64,000 nucleotides of DNA from Symsagittifera roscoffensis (Eukaryota; Xenacoelomorpha; Acoela; Convolutidae), in contig NC_087069.1 in NCBI RefSeq assembly GCF_963678635.1, positions 26,772,303 through 26,836,302 on the forward strand, in the 5' to 3' direction. This document shows, in pieces, positions 20,126-28,972 of this stretch. Each line of letters starts with the position of its first letter. Position 1 is the stretch's first letter. The notes under the pieces were generated by a model. The model was not told the DNA's origin, ran no database searches, and saw only the letters and a list, made by a program, of their open reading frames with translations. The translations under genes and the position numbers were made by a program.

Positions 20126-21036
20126 TGTGCCAGTCGGTCATGTCTGGAAGTTTGACCTTGAGAGACACGAAAATACGTAATTTTGAAGTGGAATAATAAT
20201 TTTCAAAATTTCGAATAGAGCCTGTCATGCTCAGTTTTCTCGTACCAATTGAAAACACAAAGTGAAAGATCAGAACGACCGAATTTACAATTGCGGGAAA
20301 ATACTCGAGAAAAACAGCAGGAAATTGCTATTCGCAATTTCCCGATACAAAATAATACACGAGTAGAGCTGTCTCATCCCGAAATAGGAGGAGAGATAAT
20401 AAAAAGAAGAGAGAACAACTATTCGGAACAGACTAGAGTGAACCTTCAGTGGAAAGGTGGACAGCTTGAGTGTCCCAATGGTTCATACAAAAACTCAAAT
20501 TCTAGAGTCAGAACTTACTTCTGTTACCAAAACTGACCAGCATTAAACTTATCTAGTAATATTATCTGATTCTTGAGTTGCTTACCAATTTAATTACTCC
20601 TTGTGCTCGAGTGCATCAACATGTGAGTCCCCAATTTAATTTTCTCGAGTGTGTTTTATGATTGTTATGTTGAGATAAGGCGAGTTTTAGGTTGATCCAT
20701 CTGAAATGGACCAAAGTTCCACTGTCCAATAAAAAGTAACTTAACGGATTGTTCCGACCCTGTTTTTAACGGCGTTCCGGCGTTTTAACGGCGTGTTTTG
20801 GGTATTTCGAGACCTAAGTATGGGGACGTTCTTACTTTCTAGAGTGGGGGGATATTTTGGTAGTAGCCTTTAAGCTGTAACGGGTTCTAGTCTCATGTCG
20901 CAAGCGAACCGAATTGGCTCCGACCGCTCTTGAGGTAGAAAAACACAAGAGATAGTGTCCCTGACTCTTGAGCCAATGGTTATAGGGCCCAGTTTTTCTT
21001 AAGCCTCATATGTGACCGAAGTAGGCGACTGTTACA
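20126..21036 (+). repeat. 5' LTR of element B
   Basis: 911 bp, TGTGCC...TTACA. Pairs with 35837-36720 (884 bp); differences include a 13-bp gap near 20410 and a gap near 20770, with scattered substitutions, so the insertion is not recent. Both copies are preceded by TA, so the true terminus may be TATGTG. No clear TATA box was found. Confidence 0.9.
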
Positions 21037-21047
21037 TAGTGTTTTTA

Positions 21048-21062
21048 TGGCGCTCCTGGGTG
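21048..21062 (+). promoter_or_regulatory. Primer-binding site of element B
   Basis: TGGCGCTCCTGGGTG, 11 bp after the LTR end, identical to that of element A although the LTRs differ. A and B therefore use the same tRNA primer. Confidence 0.75.
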
Positions 21063-22593
21063 TTTTTACGACATCATGACTACGGAGTCGAACCCACTTG
21101 ACACAGCTCCGGGCTGCATGCCCATTCTAGAGTACCGGTGGTACGGTTCAGCGGGAACGTGTAAACCTTCCGGTTGTACCGTGATAGCTTTTTAAGAAAA
21201 CTTGAGAAAAATTCCTGGTACACTCTCCGAACGAGGCCTAGCTAACCGAGTAAGGGGGGGGGGGTAACAAGGGAAACAAAAACAAGAAAAAAGTATAGAA
21301 AAAGGTACAAAAAGCATAAAACGAGAAAACAGTGACTTTGATACCGGATCATTTGGATCAAACCTTTATATTAATTAAATAGTATACCCATACTGTTTTA
21401 TAAGACCGATCGTTTCGATCAATCTAGCAATTTAAACCAGTGACTTCAATAAGGTTCCCGAGTGGGGGGCGTTGTTAAGGGTTTTCAGATAGATTGCAAC
21501 CTAGCCGGACCACTAGGAGACTTGACTGGAAGAGGTGACCAGTCGAGTGGGAAAGTGGTTCACAAGGATCGAACCGGACCACTAGGAGACTTGACTGGAA
21601 AGGGTGACCAGCCGAGTGGGAAAGTGGTTCACAAGGATCGAAACGGACCACTAGGAGACTTGACTGGAAGAGGTGACCAGCCAAGTGGGAAAGTGGTGCT
21701 GCTGTCAAGTGCGGAACAGAGACAACCAGCACAGGATCACCACAAGAGGACGCACAGGGGTGTTCTCAAGTTGGGCAACGGGTATCGTTAGAATCCACAT
21801 TACATTATAAGAGATAAGTGTAAAATTGGATAGGCGGAGCCCCATTGTTTTGAGGAAGTTTTTGCACAAGCAGGCCTGGAAACAGGTCTACGGTTTTCTC
21901 TCGAGCGGTTTAGCACCCGGCGCTTAAGGGATTTTTCGGCTTAAGAGGGGGGCTAAAGAAGGGGGAGGTTAGAAGGGGGGCTGGTTAAGTTAGAGGTTGG
22001 CGGTTATAAATTGTAAAAAGGGGGGACACATTAGAGTAACTAATTGTTCGGCATCGTCGACTTAGTTACATTAGATATTTACACGCGTTGGTTAAAGGAA
22101 GCGGATATCCAAAATTAGAATCAGGTTAAGGTAGGTACCCTGGTCGGATCGGTAGGGGGGAACGGACATAGACAGTTTTTGTGATACCCCATAAGATCGC
22201 TAGCAGGGGGGAGGAAAACGCGTGGCAATCGGGTACCAGACATTTTTTCGGACAGAGATTGACATCAGTCAACCTTGAATTTCAGGAGAATTCACCCATC
22301 TGTTTTTGACATTTTTTCCAGTTTAAAATTTTACGTTTTGGTGAAAATTTGTTGTTGGTATTTTAACGAACAGGTGATCACAAGACACCTGCGGGGAATT
22401 TAGAGTTTCAAATAGCCTGAAAAGACTGGATCAGTATTTGGGTTTCGACCATTAAGATAGGGATTTTGGGAAAATTTTTACAAGAGCTCAAGTGGTGGTA
22501 AAAGGTACAGTGGTTCAATAGTCCCTACAACGGAGAAGAAGAGACCCGATATCCAGACACTCAGTGACGAGTCCTGGGACAGTACCGAAGAAG
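21063..22593 (+). other. Element B leader, no gag recognised
   Basis: About 1.5 kb with a G-run at 21256-21267, a 69-bp triplicate (21505-21711) and G-rich stretches at 21940-22160. No zinc knuckle, capsid or protease motif is seen in any frame, so gag and protease are absent rather than hidden. Confidence 0.55.
21505..21711 (+). repeat. Three tandem 69-bp units
   Basis: Units start at 21505, 21574 and 21643, with CGGACCACTAGGAGACTTGA at each start, and are more than 90 percent alike. As 69 is 23 codons, the frame 21462-21791 reads a 23-residue repeat (GPLGDLTGRGDQPSGKVV core). The open frame may be a by-product of the repeat length. Confidence 0.8.
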
Positions 22594-22958
22594 TCTTGGG
22601 ACATTGCAGTCTGGGGACAGTCTTGGGGCAACACAGTCTTGGGATAGTCTTGGGACAGTGCAGCCTTGGAACAGTCTTGGACCAGAGCAGTCTTGGTACG
22701 AAACAGTCTTGGGACATTGGTCTTGGGACATTGGTCTTGGGACATTGGTCTTGGGACAGTGGTCTTGGGACATTGGTCTTGGGACAGTGGTCTTGGGACA
22801 GTGGTCTTGGGACAGTGGTCTTGGGACAGTGGTCTTGGGATATTAGTCTTGGGACGTTGGTATTGGGCCATTGGTCTTGGGACAGTGGTCTTGGGACATT
22901 GGTCTTGGGCCATTCGTCTTGGGACATTGGTCTTGGGACAGTGGTCTTGGGACGTTGG
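22594..22958 (+). repeat. 14-bp minisatellite in element B
   Basis: From 22707 to 22958 there are 18 consecutive 14-bp units TCTTGGGACATTGG / TCTTGGGACAGTGG, preceded by about 110 bp of degenerate longer units. The array ends exactly where truncated RT begins, replacing the 5' half of the coding region. Because 14 is not a multiple of 3, every strand reads a long 14-residue repeat; those frames are by-products. Confidence 0.9.
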
Positions 22959-24345
22959 TGAGAGCCTCTCGAAGTTAGGTGATGCAAAATTTTTTACGAC
23001 TCTTGATTTAGGCTCGGCTTTTTGGCAGGTACCACTGAGGAAGCAGGACAGGGACAAGACAGGGTTTGCCTGCGAGTTGGGTCTGTTTCAATGGAAACGG
23101 ATGCCGTTTGGACTTTGCAATGCCACAGCCACGTTTCAGCGGTTGATGGCACACGCGCTGATAGGCGTGACAAAGAAGTACGGCAATCTGGTAATCTGCT
23201 ATGTGGATGACGTGGTAGTAGCGACACCCACACTAGAGGACCACATTGAGAGACTTGACGAAGTATTTGCGTGTATGAGGAGGTCGGGGTTGAAGTGCAA
23301 ACCATCAAAGTGTGAGATACTCAAGGACTCGATAAAATACTTGGGCAGGATGGTGGACAAACACGGCATCAGACCAGATCCAGACGCGGTAGAAACAGTT
23401 CTAACTTGGAAATCGCCGAAAACGGAACACCAATTGATGAGCTTTCTGGGTTTTGCAAATTACTATAGGGAATTCGTCAAAGGCTACGCAGACAAGGTTT
23501 ATCCGATGCAACAGTTAATGAGGCACAAGGGCAAGAAGTTCACGTGGAATAACGCAGCAGAAGAGTCATTCCAGAGAATAAAGAAAGAGTTGTGCGAGGC
23601 ACCAGTACTAGGGATGCCAACAGAGAAGGGAATGTACGTGTTGGATACGGACGCGTCGGTAGTAGCGACATCTGGAATTCTCCACCAAGAACAAGAGTGG
23701 AACGGGAAGACAGTCTTGAGACCGATAGCGTACGGGAGCAAAGTCCTAAGTGACACGGAAATGAAGTACGGAGCACCGAAAGCAGAGATGTTCGCGGTGG
23801 TTACCTTTGTCGAGAAATATAGGGCATACCTAGGCAGCGAGCCATTCAAGTTGCGAGTCGACAACCGGGCACTAAGCTGGCTGAAGACGTACTCAATGGA
23901 CCAAAGTTACATTGGGAGGTGGATAGTTCGCCTGGACAGATACAATATGATAATTGAGCACAGAACACGAGACAAACATCAAAATGCTGACAGCTTGAGC
24001 AAGAAGACGGAGTTCTACGAGAGACAAGAACAGAGGGAGGCAGATAGACCTGAAATCAAAGATGGCTTCTCCTTCATGGACAAGGAAACGTATGACAGTC
24101 TTCCTCTCACGAGATGGTTGGACAAGTCAGGCAAACCGATAGAAGATCACCCCGAGTTACCAAAGGAAACTACAAAAAAAAACAATCTTGAGAAAGAACC
24201 GAGGGATGCCGATAGGAATAATGCTCAAGTCAAAGATCGTGAGGGAGACGCTCAAAGCAAAAGGCTACGATCTCAACCAAGTAGAAACGGGGGAAGTACA
24301 AATAGACGAAGACTTAAAGGGGTTACTCGAGAGACTAGCAGATGA
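22666..24345 (+). CDS. Element B reverse transcriptase (N-truncated) and RNase H
   Basis: 559-codon frame whose first ~100 residues are minisatellite translation. Real homology starts at 22961 with SLSKLGDAKFFTTLDLGSAF, so the RT fingers before motif A are missing. Catalytic motif A (TLDLGSAFW) and YVDD are intact. RNase H has DTDASVVATSGIL, KAEMFAVVTFVEKYRAYL, RVDNRALSWL and DKHQNADSLSK, without frame breaks. Function of a polymerase lacking its fingers is doubtful. Compared with A, this RT-RNase H is better preserved after the truncation point. Confidence 0.8.
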   Translation: MEQSWTRAVLVRNSLGTLVLGHWSWDIGLGTVVLGHWSWDSGLGTVVLGQWSWDSGLGILVLGRWYWAIGLGTVVLGHWSWAIRLGTLVLGQWSWDVGESLSKLGDAKFFTTLDLGSAFWQVPLRKQDRDKTGFACELGLFQWKRMPFGLCNATATFQRLMAHALIGVTKKYGNLVICYVDDVVVATPTLEDHIERLDEVFACMRRSGLKCKPSKCEILKDSIKYLGRMVDKHGIRPDPDAVETVLTWKSPKTEHQLMSFLGFANYYREFVKGYADKVYPMQQLMRHKGKKFTWNNAAEESFQRIKKELCEAPVLGMPTEKGMYVLDTDASVVATSGILHQEQEWNGKTVLRPIAYGSKVLSDTEMKYGAPKAEMFAVVTFVEKYRAYLGSEPFKLRVDNRALSWLKTYSMDQSYIGRWIVRLDRYNMIIEHRTRDKHQNADSLSKKTEFYERQEQREADRPEIKDGFSFMDKETYDSLPLTRWLDKSGKPIEDHPELPKETTKKNNLEKEPRDADRNNAQVKDREGDAQSKRLRSQPSRNGGSTNRRRLKGVTRETSR

Positions 24346-25228
24346 TAAGCCCGTGATTCAAGAAAACTGTAAAGAGGAATCTGAGGTCACAATACTGCGA
24401 AAGAGCGGGACAGCTAGTGATAGAAATACCTCCAAGGTGACTAACCTAGACGGGAAGGAAGTGGTGCAGTCACTGGTTGAGAAGATCCCAGCTGAATTAC
24501 TTGAACAGACTAGAGTCAGGAGAAAGAGAGTGGAATTCAAGGAAGAAGCTGAATACCTGGGACCAGGTCAAGAGTCCGGGGAGCGGTCCACGTCCACAGA
24601 AGAAGAAAACACTGAAGGAGAAAATTTGTCCGGGGAGTGTGAAATGTGGGATGTGGACTCGGAAGCGAGCAGTGACAATCAAGATAGTCTCTGCATGATA
24701 TTGGCAGAAGAAAAGATTAGACACCACGACAGGGAACTACAAACAGATCCGTCATCAGGAACCTTCAACTTGGATGTGCAGGAGATACGAGTTGGTGAAG
24801 AACTTGAAAGGATTGCAGTCTCGAGGAAGCCATTCAGGGAGCTATCATGCAATTCAAATGTGAGAACAAATCTGGTGCCGGAAGACGACATGAAGGTGGT
24901 AAGGAGGATAGTATGCGTGAAGCTGAATGACGACGTCCACAACCCTGGGGAGATGAATGGGCAGATCATGGCGCTGAAGGAACATGTCAAAGCGAGATAC
25001 AGGCTGTCGGACCTGGTAAGAGCCCAGAAGAATGACAAGATGACAAGCAATTTCTCCAAATGGATCCGAACGGGATCTAAGGAGAAAGGGGAACTTGAAG
25101 AAGACAGCTACAAGATTCTGAGCCAGTTCTACAAAGAGAGGAAAGAGTTACTCTATCACACGGCTGATGGGGTTGTAGCATGCAAGAAAAAGAAGAAGAA
25201 AAGATACTACACAAGCACAACCTCATAA
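24188..25228 (+). CDS. Element B pol linker between RNase H and integrase
   Basis: 346 codons overlapping the RNase H frame end by about 150 bp. Acidic, low complexity, with two LSGE/ESGE motifs at the polypurine-core copies. The C-terminal third (ELERIAVSRK, VKARYRLSDLVRAQKNDKMTSN) is shared with A 9900-10910. The frame ends in a lysine run (25190-25203) where a frameshift leads into integrase. Confidence 0.6.
   Translation: MRKNRGMPIGIMLKSKIVRETLKAKGYDLNQVETGEVQIDEDLKGLLERLADDKPVIQENCKEESEVTILRKSGTASDRNTSKVTNLDGKEVVQSLVEKIPAELLEQTRVRRKRVEFKEEAEYLGPGQESGERSTSTEEENTEGENLSGECEMWDVDSEASSDNQDSLCMILAEEKIRHHDRELQTDPSSGTFNLDVQEIRVGEELERIAVSRKPFRELSCNSNVRTNLVPEDDMKVVRRIVCVKLNDDVHNPGEMNGQIMALKEHVKARYRLSDLVRAQKNDKMTSNFSKWIRTGSKEKGELEEDSYKILSQFYKERKELLYHTADGVVACKKKKKKRYYTSTTS
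24574..24637 (+). promoter_or_regulatory. Two internal polypurine-tract copies in element B
   Basis: GTCCGGGGAG at 24574-24583 and 24628-24637, 54 bp apart, identical to B's 3' polypurine tract core at 35825-35834. They lie in the same linker region as the three copies in A. Confidence 0.45.
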
Positions 25229-26341
25229 TACTACCACAATTATATCAGACAGAGGTGCTGTTCAGATCACATGATCAAATGGGGCACCAGGGGATAGACA
25301 ACGTACAACAAAGAATACTTCACAGGTTCGATTGGCCAGGATTGAGGAAAGCCTGTGAGAGGTGGGTGAATGCATGCCTGGCATGTTTGCAAGTGAAAGA
25401 CCCTAGGAAGATGAAATTCCCACTCAAGTCGGTGGAAAGCTCGGAATTTAATGAATTGGTGCAAATAGACCATCAGAAGATCTGTATGACGGACTCAGGG
25501 TATAACCAGATACTGGTTATAATTGACCACTTCACAAACTTGGCAGAAGCGGTGCCGCGTCAAACAGCTTCGGCAGAGGAGGCTTGTGACCACTTGATAA
25601 CCCATTGGATATCAAGGTATGGTTGTCCAATGACTTTTCAGTCAGACAACGGCAAAGCCATTGTGGGGGACTTGACTAAGGAATTAATGAAGAGGTCACA
25701 CATAGCTCAAGCACACTCAACGACTTACCATCCTCAGACCAACGGGCTGGTAGAGAGACAGAACGTTGGTGAACATGCTGAGGGTATACTGCTCTAGATA
25801 CATGACGGAATGGGATAAGTATCTGCCTCAAGTCGTAGGGGCATACAACAGTACTCAACACTCAACGACGGGAATCAGCCCATTCATGATGTTGACAGGC
25901 AAAGAGAGAGCGATGCCCCTGACGTTCTTTTACCCGGAGTATGAAGGAAAGAGGACGTCGCCTCAATCTTACGTGAAAGAGGCGATCAGGAGACAGCAGG
26001 AAATAAACGAGTTGTGCAGGAGGAACACTGCGCAGGCACAAATGAGACAGCGCATGAAATATGATGAAAAAATATTACAGGCGAAGCCATATGAAGTGGG
26101 CCAGTATGTGTGGGTTTTCCAGAATGTGATACCACCCAAAGGGACGAAGAAACTACTCAAGAAATGGAGAGGACCATTCATGATAACTGAAGTACATCAA
26201 CAAGGACGGTTCTACCGCTTGAGTACTGGGCGAGCAGCACATTATGAGAACCTGAAGCATCATGTCCCATCCCCAGAGGACTGGTGTATACCAAAAGACA
26301 TGGAGGGACTAGAGTACCTACTGGTGGAAACCAGCATGTGA
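25180..26341 (+). pseudogene. Element B integrase, one frameshift
   Basis: Frames 25180-25797 and 25766-26341. HHCC: SHDQMGHQG and CLACLQVKDP. DDE: VQIDHQKIC, FQSDNGKAI, NGLVERQN. The shift lies right after the catalytic glutamate block, near 25762. The second frame carries the rest of the core and the C-terminal WRGPFMITE region, ending at a TGA one base before the next ORF. All catalytic residues are present; only the frameshift breaks it. Confidence 0.82.
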
Positions 26342-26342
26342 A

Positions 26343-26699
26343 ATGAACGAGAAAGGCACCAGAGATAAAAATGATGGCAATGAGAACTTGAGTTTGGATG
26401 ACAATGAAAAGATAGACGCGGACTCTGAAGCGGAATCTTTTGTGGAAGAAGATTGGAACGATCCGGATAAAGGTGAGGTGCCGAAGTGGATAGAACCAGA
26501 CTTGTCAATACCAGCGTGGACAAGGAGTGGAAATCGCAAACGCACAGGCATGAGGTACAACAAGAACGGGGACGATTTCCTGATCGACAAGATAAAGCCC
26601 GATGACCTAAGCAGAGAACTAACAAGTGTGGGCGAGCTGGCGGCAGATGGTGAATGGAAGATCATCGATGATACTGAACACTACCCTCAGGAAGACTAA
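26343..26699 (+). CDS. Element B small acidic accessory ORF
   Basis: 118 codons, ATG one base after the integrase stop. Matches A 8172-8531 through the EEDWxDPxxxEVPKxxEPDL and NGDDF blocks. Highly acidic (a run of Asp/Glu in residues 15-45). Family unknown; position right behind integrase is conserved in A and B. Confidence 0.65.
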   Translation: MNEKGTRDKNDGNENLSLDDNEKIDADSEAESFVEEDWNDPDKGEVPKWIEPDLSIPAWTRSGNRKRTGMRYNKNGDDFLIDKIKPDDLSRELTSVGELAADGEWKIIDDTEHYPQED

Positions 26700-26780
26700 T
26701 CGACGCCGGAGCGGGAGACGGATTTAGAACAGAGCGAGATAGAGAGGAGGGAAAATACGAACCTGAGAATATTAGAATGG

Positions 26781-27578
26781 ATGCGCGATGTCAAGGACGA
26801 AAGCGAGGAAGGACAGAGCATACAGCAAGTTGACATATCAGCGGGGAAGTACATGAAAACGGAGGATCCTCTTTTCGGCTGGACGGCAACAGACAGCCCG
26901 CTCGACATTCCGCCAGATAATTCAGACCCAGCATCATCGACGGGGACGTCGATAAATATTTTTGTCCGGGTAGTGGGGGTAGGACTTACCCACACCGAAA
27001 ATTTGATGATAAAGAAACTCAGAGAAGTGAGAGAAAAGTGCGGACTGGAACTGGAAGGGGAGGAGGCCGAGCCTACCATAGGACGGAATTTCAAAACGAA
27101 GTTTGAAATACCAAACGAATACTCAGAGAATATTCTGATAACGGATAGTGACTTCATTTTGTCAGACAGGACTAGCGCAATCTGTATCACGGCGGACATG
27201 AGTTTCAAATCAAGACTGGAAGCAGACTTCAAGAGAGAATACCAGAACGTGGAGTTTCTGTTTAGACAGAGACCGGGACTGAGAGGAATGGCCCCGCTTC
27301 CACCATCAGTTGCACAAGTCCCGGGCAAATACCTGTGCTTCCTAGTAACGAGGGTCAATGACAGGAACACGATCGATCCTGAACACGTGATGTTGGCACT
27401 AACGAGACTACGAGACTTCATGATTGAAAGAGGGATAACGGAGGTCTCAATGCCGGTGTATGACCCAAACAGGGGGAAATTGAGCCCAAGGGAATTGTAC
27501 GCTATCCTACACGTGGTCTTCGCAGAAACTGAGATAATGGTGCATCTTCACAAGAAATACTACTTGAGCATCGCCTGA
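26781..27578 (+). CDS. Element B macrodomain-like (TARG1-type) accessory protein
   Basis: Intact 265-codon ORF. Residues 1-50 are acidic and likely disordered. Residues ~54-80 carry the block INIFVRVVGVGLTHTENLMI shared with A. From ~115 to the end it follows the TARG1/OARD1-type macrodomain: ITDSDF and SAICITADMSF, ADFKREY, a strand KYLCFLVTR, helix HVMLALTRLRDFMIERGI, TEVSMPVYDPN, then ELYAILHVVFAETEIMVHLH. Macrodomains bind ADP-ribose; TARG1-type members remove it from proteins. The catalytic Lys and Asp of TARG1 align with other residues here, and the glycine loop is absent. I infer a macrodomain fold with altered or lost catalysis. Confidence 0.7.
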   Translation: MRDVKDESEEGQSIQQVDISAGKYMKTEDPLFGWTATDSPLDIPPDNSDPASSTGTSINIFVRVVGVGLTHTENLMIKKLREVREKCGLELEGEEAEPTIGRNFKTKFEIPNEYSENILITDSDFILSDRTSAICITADMSFKSRLEADFKREYQNVEFLFRQRPGLRGMAPLPPSVAQVPGKYLCFLVTRVNDRNTIDPEHVMLALTRLRDFMIERGITEVSMPVYDPNRGKLSPRELYAILHVVFAETEIMVHLHKKYYLSIA

Positions 27579-28241
27579 GTCGGGTACGCGGGGGTCTCAA
27601 GTTGGGCATGAGGGAAGAATCTCGAGTTAGGTGTGGGGGTACAAAACAGGTAGAGAATTTTAATGGTGATTGGCATGACAATTAACATTTTAAATGATTG
27701 ATGGTGCTAAAACATAAAATGAATCTGCATGCTTTTAGAAAATTTCCAATTGACCTATTTTAAATAAGACGGAAAGGAAAGGGTTTTAACTATAATAGTA
27801 AAGGGGGTTTTTAGGTTAGGAACACCGCCTGCTAGTCTAAAAATGGAGTGTTATTTTCAGATTGATTTGGTAAAGTCAAATTGACTACTCAACTGTATTC
27901 AATTGAAGAAAGAGAACACAAGTTGAACGACACCTCAAGAAGTAAGCTCAAGTTGCTCAGGTAACACTCAAGTTGCTCAGGTAATACTCAAGTTGCTCAG
28001 GTAATACTCAAGTTGCTCAGGTAGAAATCAATACTCAAGATCACTTGGAAATTACGGAAATGGCAGATGGATTCTGGAAGTCCATGCCATCGGCTTTGAA
28101 AAAACCCACACTTGATGAATTATACAGACGTCTGAGGGACCTGGGTTACACTCAAGTTGCTCAGGTAATACTCAAGTTGCTCAGGTAATACTCAAGTTGC
28201 TCAGGTAGATCAATACTCAAGATCACTTGGAAATTACGGAA
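27579..28241 (+). other. Element B spacer with tandem repeats
   Basis: About 660 bp without coding signal between the macrodomain ORF and the coiled-coil ORF. The first 350 bp are AT-rich; the rest is the 20-bp and 182-bp repeat block listed next. A splice site or internal promoter could lie here, but I cannot identify one. Confidence 0.45.
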
Positions 28242-28327
28242 ATGGCAGATGGATTCTGGAAGTCCATGCCATCGGCTTTGAAAAAACCCACACTTGATGA
28301 ATTATACAGACGTCTGAGGGACCTGGG
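27946..28327 (+). repeat. 20-bp tandem repeats inside a 182-bp duplication
   Basis: Unit ACTCAAGTTGCTCAGGTAAT occurs four times at 27948-28022 and three times at 28148-28207. The following ~120 bp (ATCAATACTCAAGATCACTT onward, including the start of the coiled-coil ORF) also occur twice, at 28027-28147 and 28209-28327. The second copy leads into the ORF; the first is an orphan start. Confidence 0.85.
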
Positions 28328-28949
28328 TTATACTCAAGTGGATGAGAGAATGGCAGTGATGTTGAACGCCATCCTCCAGTTGGAGGATGAGGGCGAGTGT
28401 CGGGAGTCTGCGACAGAAGCAGTTTTGATGGTGGGCTACACCACCGATGGAATATCTAATCAAGAGCAAACCAGGTGGCTGTCTTGGAACGTGGATGGAG
28501 CAATAAGGGGGTTCGATTTGGCAAGGAACCCTGGCTTGAGCAATAATACTGAGTATGGTGCAGGGAAATTCCCACTACCGGCCAGACCATCGGCCAGATC
28601 CACGGGCCAGAGCACGAGCAAGATACCATTGATGTCTCGAGCACAGCAGACGGGAGAAGCATATCCGGACGTCAGCATCATGAAGAGAGAGCTTGAGAGG
28701 ACTCAGCGGGAGAGGAACAAGGCGAACCTCGACCGGGATCAAGCGGTGCTCGAGAGAGATCAGGCAAAAGTTGAGAGAAATCAAGCGCGGAGGGAACTGG
28801 ACATGATGAAAGCTGAACAGCTACAGGCAGAAAGGGTACGAGAGAATGCGGCCAATTGTGAGCAGCTGAAACCAGAGCTTGAAAGGATCCAGCAACGACA
28901 ACGCGAGCTCGGCATGCAGAAGGGGCTAGGCCCAAAGAGCGGGTGGTGA
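28242..28949 (+). CDS. Element B coiled-coil accessory protein
   Basis: ATG at 28242 (MADGFWKSMPSALKKPTLDE), about 235 codons. The first ~90 residues look globular, with LDELYRRLRDLGYTQVDERM. A Ser/Pro-rich hinge follows, then a long coiled coil from about 145 with a heptad-like repeat (RDQAVLERDQAKVERNQARR). Its stop overlaps the start of the next frame by a few bases, one frame back, suggesting that the two were translated together. No counterpart in A. Confidence 0.65.
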   Translation: MADGFWKSMPSALKKPTLDELYRRLRDLGYTQVDERMAVMLNAILQLEDEGECRESATEAVLMVGYTTDGISNQEQTRWLSWNVDGAIRGFDLARNPGLSNNTEYGAGKFPLPARPSARSTGQSTSKIPLMSRAQQTGEAYPDVSIMKRELERTQRERNKANLDRDQAVLERDQAKVERNQARRELDMMKAEQLQAERVRENAANCEQLKPELERIQQRQRELGMQKGLGPKSGW

Positions 28950-28972
28950 CCGGCTCAAGACCAGAGTCACGC

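Noticed and set aside
20249-20536. 95-codon ORF inside the 5' LTR of element B
   Set aside because: The matching part of the 3' LTR has a 13-bp deletion that breaks the frame, so it is not conserved.
21475-21732. Antisense frame over the 69-bp triplicate
   Set aside because: By-product of a repeat whose length is a multiple of three.
22478-23057. Long antisense frames reading PKTNVPRP-type repeats
   Set aside because: They are translations of the 14-bp minisatellite; any frame through it stays open.
27946-28210. CRISPR-like repeat array
   Set aside because: Units are contiguous 20-mers without unique spacers, in a eukaryotic retroelement.
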